DNA from: Cyclaneusma minus
Lineage: Eukaryota > Ascomycota > Leotiomycetes > Marthamycetales > Marthamycetaceae
Direction of reading: 5' to 3'
Length of the DNA: 64,000 bases
NCBI GenBank assembly: GCA_037179335.1
Contig: JAKZHN010000001.1
Span: 930,001 to 994,000, forward strand
Part shown: one piece after another, positions 59,221 through 64,000 of the stretch
Position numbering within the stretch: the stretch's first letter is position 1
Layout: every line of letters starts with the position of its first letter
Made by a program: the position numbers and the translations under genes
Notes under the pieces: model-generated
The model's database searches: none
Seen by the model: the letters and a program-made list of their open reading frames with translations, nothing else
What the model was told of the DNA's origin: nothing

Positions 59221-62200
59221 AAGATTAGACGGTCCGGGTCCCCGGGCTGTGTTCCTGTTCCTTTCTCAGGGGTAGTAGTAGGACAAACAGTCGCCAGGTA
59301 CCACTATATCATGAGCACGAGAAGGTCGGCACCGGTAATTTGCAAGAGAGTTGCTTCGCGTCATCACAGCATGTCTCAGTGTATACTCTGGAGCAACACA
59401 TTTGAAAGAGTGCCGAGGGGACATACTTGAAATGCAAGAGACTTGAGGGTTAGTTTCAGGCCACTTTCCGTAAGTAAACCATAGTAAAACTCCACCATAG
59501 CACAAAGAGACTCGGTAGAGAGTCGTTCTCGAGTTCCATTAGAACCTCTCCAACAAATGGCAGGCCATAGCAGTCTTGGATCACTTGATTCCCCCGAGGA
59601 AGCAGGTCCAAACATGCATTAAGTTGCCGCAGCGGGGAAACTCCATGAGACCAGAACTCAGACTCTAAACAAGCGCAATAGTGGTCATGGCACGCCTTAT
59701 TAGTGTAAGAAGGCCAGGGGACACTTTGTCGTCAAAAGTCTCTTGCTCATGTCGTGAACCCCTGGGGCCCTAAGCGTACCGCAGTCCGCACCATGACACC
59801 CTCCAAGGCCTTCCAGTCAGACAGACTGACCAGGGAGAAGATGGTGTGCAGAGCACGTTGATATGCCACGCTTTCTTCCAATAGCAAGCCTAGAAACTCG
59901 TTATCTACCTGCCGCGTTTCGACTAGAGAAGGGCGTCGATTCCCTGTCGAACACGAGTTAACGGGGAGTTGACGGGTCGGATATGCCGATCCTTCCCCAA
60001 AAATAGTGCTTACCACCCATTCATCCCCATTACTGGGTCGACAAACCGAACAAAGACCTTCGTAGGGCTGAAGGATTCGGGGAATCGGGATGGAAAGAGG
60101 GGGCGGTGAAGGTCATGCCAATGAGAAAATGGGATGGGTGTGGTGTATGCGGCATCTGTAACAATGTGCCCCTGACCGCCATGCTCGCGGGGTGCAGAGA
60201 AGGCGAAGAAGGATTGTTCGATGCTGGCTTCCATGTGGTGGAATCGAACCATCGCCTCCTTCGTGTATGTCTGTGTGGCCCCATGGCCGTTGGAGGTCGG
60301 AACGATGTAGCCTGTTCGTACTTCGCAGCATGGAGCAGTATGGAGGTGTCGTACATCCGGGCCTCGAGATATCGACGAGGCAGACCAGGCGATGCTCCCG
60401 TTGTTTTTGAATCGTGGTGTCGTACAATAAGACGGGGAAGCATTCTGCCTTACGATGGAAGACGCTATGGAACTTTCCATGCATATGTCGACCAGAGCGA
60501 GTGGCTCATGACCAACCAAACAGGCAACCATGTGGCATGCTGGCCGATCCTGCGGAAACGGACCAATGAGGAAGAAGAGATGTTATACCCTCACTTATAG
60601 AGGTTGCTAATAACGGATGAGGCGCTTGTCTCGTCTTGGTAATGGTGGAGTCGTGAGTTGTCAAGTTGTGTGGAGTTGCGGACAGTTCGACATCCACTCC
60701 ACTGAGGATGGTGAAGTTTGGGGGCCGCGGAGTTTAGCTTTTTCGGGGCGAGGGCGAAGATATCTGGAAGCAGGGATGACGGACCCGATTCCCCGGACAC
60801 CACCCAGACATGTCTTTAAATAGGTAGTGCCAATGCTTTGGACCATTCCTGGTATTCTTGACAAAACGGAGTTCTTATTTTCCAAAATTGAACAGCAAAT
60901 ATGTGCTAGTGGAGCGAATTTATGTGGTGAGTGTCGGGGCTAAAGCGGGGGGTGTGGCTCAGCAGGCAGCCCCAGGCGATTTCTGCGGCCTCGAAGAATT
61001 GACGCACTCTCTTCGCAACCTCGCAAATAGGGGACTTCCGGCAGCACAAAATGGTGACAAACGACTTTCCTCAACCGTCCGACCTGGCATACGCATGTTA
61101 TGCAAATATTTGGCAAGCGACTCGGGAGCCACATGGCCAAGGACCAGGCAACCGCTCCCCATTCTCCGGCTCCGTCGCCCCAGCATCCGCCTCTTCCCGA
61201 ATGGCAGGCTGTGCAATCCATCCGACTGCCATGTGCATTCCATTCTCGATTCATCCGAGCTTTGGCTCATTTGATGTCATCGGGGAGTCGCTGTCGCTTG
61301 GGAACTGGAACTGGGTGAGATGTCGTTCATCTCCGGCTTGCATACTGGACGCCGTTTCGCTGCGTCTTTGTTCTGCTTCTGTCCACCTGGACACCACATG
61401 ATTCCACGGGCGGCGTCCCATGGATGCGATGACATATCCGCTGCCGTAACCTTAAACTGGCAGCGCTACAATGTACGGCGGAAACTATGGCGGCCGTCTG
61501 GTGTCAATTGAGCATGGTGCTGGTTCTGCCCACGGCGCTCAGTGTCGCTGCTACGCTGGGTCTGTTTCGTGGGCAATGCTTCATCACTGACGTTTCGAGA
61601 ACACACAAAAGAACATACGAAACAGTCGCTGGTGCCATCACGAAATGAAGGAGCAGTCTGCTGCCCAAGGCCCAGTGCAGCCATCAAACCGGATCAGAGT
61701 TTTGGCCCCCATGATACGGATTTGCGAGCTCACCGCGAATATGCCAGGATGGCTGGGGGACCAAATTAAGTCCGTCGATCCTGTCTTGCGCTGCAATCCC
61801 TCAGCAAAGAGGGACCTTGAAGAAAGTCCTTGGCACGTACAGATGTACCTCCAGATGGAGAGGTGCTCGGCAAAGCAACATCTGGCAGAACCATCGCATT
61901 ATGCAACACATGATGGTGCAGTACACGATCTTGACCGCTTCGCCGGGCCTGGACGGAATGCACAGTGCAGATATCGTCATTGTTGGCATTCGCCAGTCAC
62001 CAACTGAACTTGCTGGCGACGGACCATTCTACCCCAGAGGAGATCCGCGGGAAGGTCAGGATGTTGGCAGTTGGACATGCAAATTGGGATGAGCAGTGGC
62101 CTGGCGGTGGCATTCCAATCGCAATGGATTCCCCAGGAACACGGCGATTGCTGGTGAGTCGGCCGTCTCTTTTTCTGCCCACTTCCTGGACTCATAATAA

Positions 62201-63103
62201 GCCAGCGTGTTTCGAAGTCGAAGACAGGGTCGGCCTCGAAAAGGAAAGCAAGACGAGATAAAATGGGCACTGTGGCAAGCCTCCCACACGAGATGGTCGC
62301 CTTTCGTGTTGAGGGACAGCGTTGATGGTGCCTGTTCTGGTCACAGACGAGATCAATTGCAGGAATTGGCGAAGCACGAGGCCCGGGGAACACAGATCAA
62401 TACGATGTCGGGCTTATCTCTATTGGGAACTATGGCCCGTTCGGCTTGGCCGCTTCGGGTAGCATCTTGTCTGGCGGGGGCGCGACTTCACTGTGCTTTT
62501 TCGACCACCTCAATCTGATGTCTTCGACCCCCCGGCTCGCGCTACACCCTGCACAACCACCACCCCTGCGACATTCAACTGTCCCTGTCGACTGCGCATT
62601 TACTGGGACCGATCAGTTGGCGCTCCAAATGCTGGGGCCCTGGTTGCACACACTCCCGTCACCGTCCATGCCGACTGCCTGGCCCCAGCTATTATATCTC
62701 CGCGAGAATGAGTCCTCTCTCAAAAAGAGCCGCCCCTCCCCCACTGGCCTCGCCGTCTCAGTCCGATTCCCAACTGCCTTGTGTATCACTCGCCCTACAT
62801 AATCCCACGAAAGCCCCCTTCGCCGTCGACCATCACCAACAACAGACATCACTCCTCCCCCACTCTCCTTCACCAACATCCTCGACGTTGGCAACAGCCC
62901 GTCACCCCCATCTCCCGCCATAAGACATGCTAGTATCGTGTCGACAAGCCCTCCCGTCTCTGTCTTAAGAAGCTTCCGCCGCTACCGTCTTTCGTCACGG
63001 CACTCTTGTAAATCCCATAGACTGCCTTGTTTCCTGTGCAGATCTTCCATCTACTCCACGACCTGCTCATCCACATCTCGTCGCTTACTATAATATCTCA
63101 TTG

Positions 63104-63171
63104 GTAAGTCTACATATAAACCGGCTAGTTCTACCTAAGAACCAACTATATCTGACACTTAACCTATATAG
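63104..63171 (+). other. Probable 5'-UTR intron of the last gene
   Basis: Donor GTAAGT at 63104, acceptor TATATAG ending at 63171; 68 bp, AT-rich, with a plausible branch point (CACTTAAC). It lies 45 bp before the first ATG of the following frame. Confidence 0.6.
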
Positions 63172-63216
63172 ACGGCACTTCCGGACAAGGTCGTCTCTCA
63201 CATATACACCGCCGAT

Positions 63217-64000
63217 ATGATGTCTGTCGGGAGTCAACACCTGGATATTTTTCCACGCATGTCGAATCGCATGGACTCGGAAGAATCGGACTACGTTCTC
63301 TACCCAGAATCACAACATCACAACTTGTTCTCGGCAGATCTCTTCAGCATGAACACTGTTCCATGGAACGCCGTCCAAGACAGAGCTATTCACAACGCTC
63401 CGTTACATCCGGAGAACACCAGCGCGCATTTTTTGAACAAAATGCAGCCTAATTCTCCATCTCTCTACCCCATCTCGAGCCCTGAACTTCGCGCTCCATC
63501 TAGCTACTCCACTGCATCCGGACCTTCTGCTGCTAGCTCCACAATGGGCTCACCATATAGCAGCACAATCAATGCGCCCGAATGGGCGCCTTCTCTGGGT
63601 CTTGGATTACAGCCGAACATTGTTGCGTTCGACACCGGCTATGCCCAAGATTACGGCTTTGGGGCCGCAGCCGATATGTCGACCATGGAGAGTGAGCTCT
63701 CGGGTGCAAATGAGTTTGCTGGCCCAAAGCCTACAAGCTTTGTTGGTAAGAATTGCAAGCACTCGAAGTTCATAAAGAATGATCAGCTGACTTTGACTCA
63801 GACCCTAGCTTGATCCATCCCTCATATGCTCCTCGTGCCGTATCAATAGGCCCGGTGCAAGGTAGCGAACCACCATACAACCAATGGATGTACCCAGCGC
63901 CAAACTCCCCAACTCCTTCTCATCAATCATCGCATAGCTCTCGCCCCGTCAGACAAGACAGCCGTTCGCCCTACATTTCCTCCTACCAACCCAACTCCTC
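63217..64000 (+). CDS. N-terminal part of a Ser/Pro/Tyr-rich protein, candidate transcription factor (cut by window end)
   Basis: Exon 1 is 63217-63745 and exon 2 starts at 63802 and continues past the window. The intron has donor GTAAGA and acceptor ACTCAG, and the junction joins PTSFVG to DPSLIHPSYAPRA. The visible 242 residues begin MMSVGSQHLDIFPRMSNRMD (a second ATG follows at once) and are low in complexity: acidic near the N-terminus, then Ser/Pro/Tyr/Asn-rich (SPELRAPSSYSTASGPS, PNSPTPSHQSSHSSRP). Such N-termini are common in fungal C2H2 or other regulators, and the 12-kb upstream gap fits a developmentally controlled gene. No DNA-binding domain is in view, so the class is inference. 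Confidence 0.7.

Larger units (their letters stand above)
50973..63103. other. 12-kb gene desert upstream of the last gene
   Basis: No open frame here resembles a known protein. Many frames of 100-250 codons occur on both strands at once (for example 52274-53017 +, 53047-53682 +, 60010-60531 -), with Cys-, Arg-, Trp- and His-rich products that look non-coding. The base composition is otherwise ordinary, unlike the RIP block, so it has not been mutated as a repeat. An AT-richer island lies at 59005-59220. The simplest reading is a very long regulatory region, possibly with non-coding transcripts, for the gene that starts at 63217. Confidence 0.5.

Noticed and set aside
60240..60250. B-box-like GGTTCGATTCC on the minus strand
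   Set aside because: A partial T arm forms, but no acceptor partner, D arm or A box lies at the right distance.

Overview
This is nuclear DNA from a filamentous ascomycete (Pezizomycotina). The evidence is: many 50-130 bp introns with GTRNGT donors and CTAAY-type branch points; a fungal-type LYS2 (alpha-aminoadipate pathway); fungal VAM7, LOS1 and AFI1/MesA homologues; intron-rich housekeeping genes; and an extremely AT-rich, gene-free block that looks like RIP-mutated DNA. A Leotiomycete-like source is possible, but the sequence alone does not settle the class.

Layout. 1-11298 is a degenerate, TA-rich block with no credible gene, only short tandem repeats. It ends abruptly at a GC-rich cluster of small palindromes (11309-11420). 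After that come a non-autonomous hAT-type MITE (11975-12383) and a gene-rich stretch (12592-50477). In order this holds: VAM7-like SNARE (-); exportin-T LOS1 (+); a CorA-like membrane protein (+); tRNA-Thr(AGT) (+); an EF-hand protein resembling myosin regulatory light chain (-); a 61-residue secreted protein (-); AFI1/MesA-like DENN protein (+); an unrecognised 257-residue protein (-); TFIIIA-like nine-finger protein (-), head to head with RPB6 (+); S-formylglutathione hydrolase (+); an alpha/beta hydrolase of the MetX type (-); a flavin-reductase-like protein (+); an FtsJ-like methyltransferase frame broken by a TAG (-); a 152-residue unknown (+) with a degenerate partial copy beside it; poly(A) polymerase (+); and LYS2 (+). 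Three Tc1/mariner-type MITEs with TA target duplications sit in the 3' flank of the flavin-reductase-like gene, inside LYS2 intron 1, and just 3' of LYS2.

From 50973 to 63216 there are about 12 kb without a convincing gene. They lead to a 5'-UTR intron and then the N-terminal part of a Ser/Pro/Tyr-rich protein that runs off the window. The long upstream region and composition suggest a developmental or stress transcription factor, but the DNA-binding domain is not in view.

Functionally this is ordinary housekeeping: vesicle fusion, tRNA export, RNA polymerase subunits and Pol III initiation, formaldehyde detoxification, mRNA polyadenylation and lysine synthesis. I found no multi-gene novel system. 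The most interesting items are the MITE insertion inside the LYS2 intron, the nonsense-broken methyltransferase, the 12-kb gene desert with a 468-codon orphan frame, and several unexplained hairpins. Exon boundaries were derived by hand from splice signals, frame continuity and family similarity recalled from memory.
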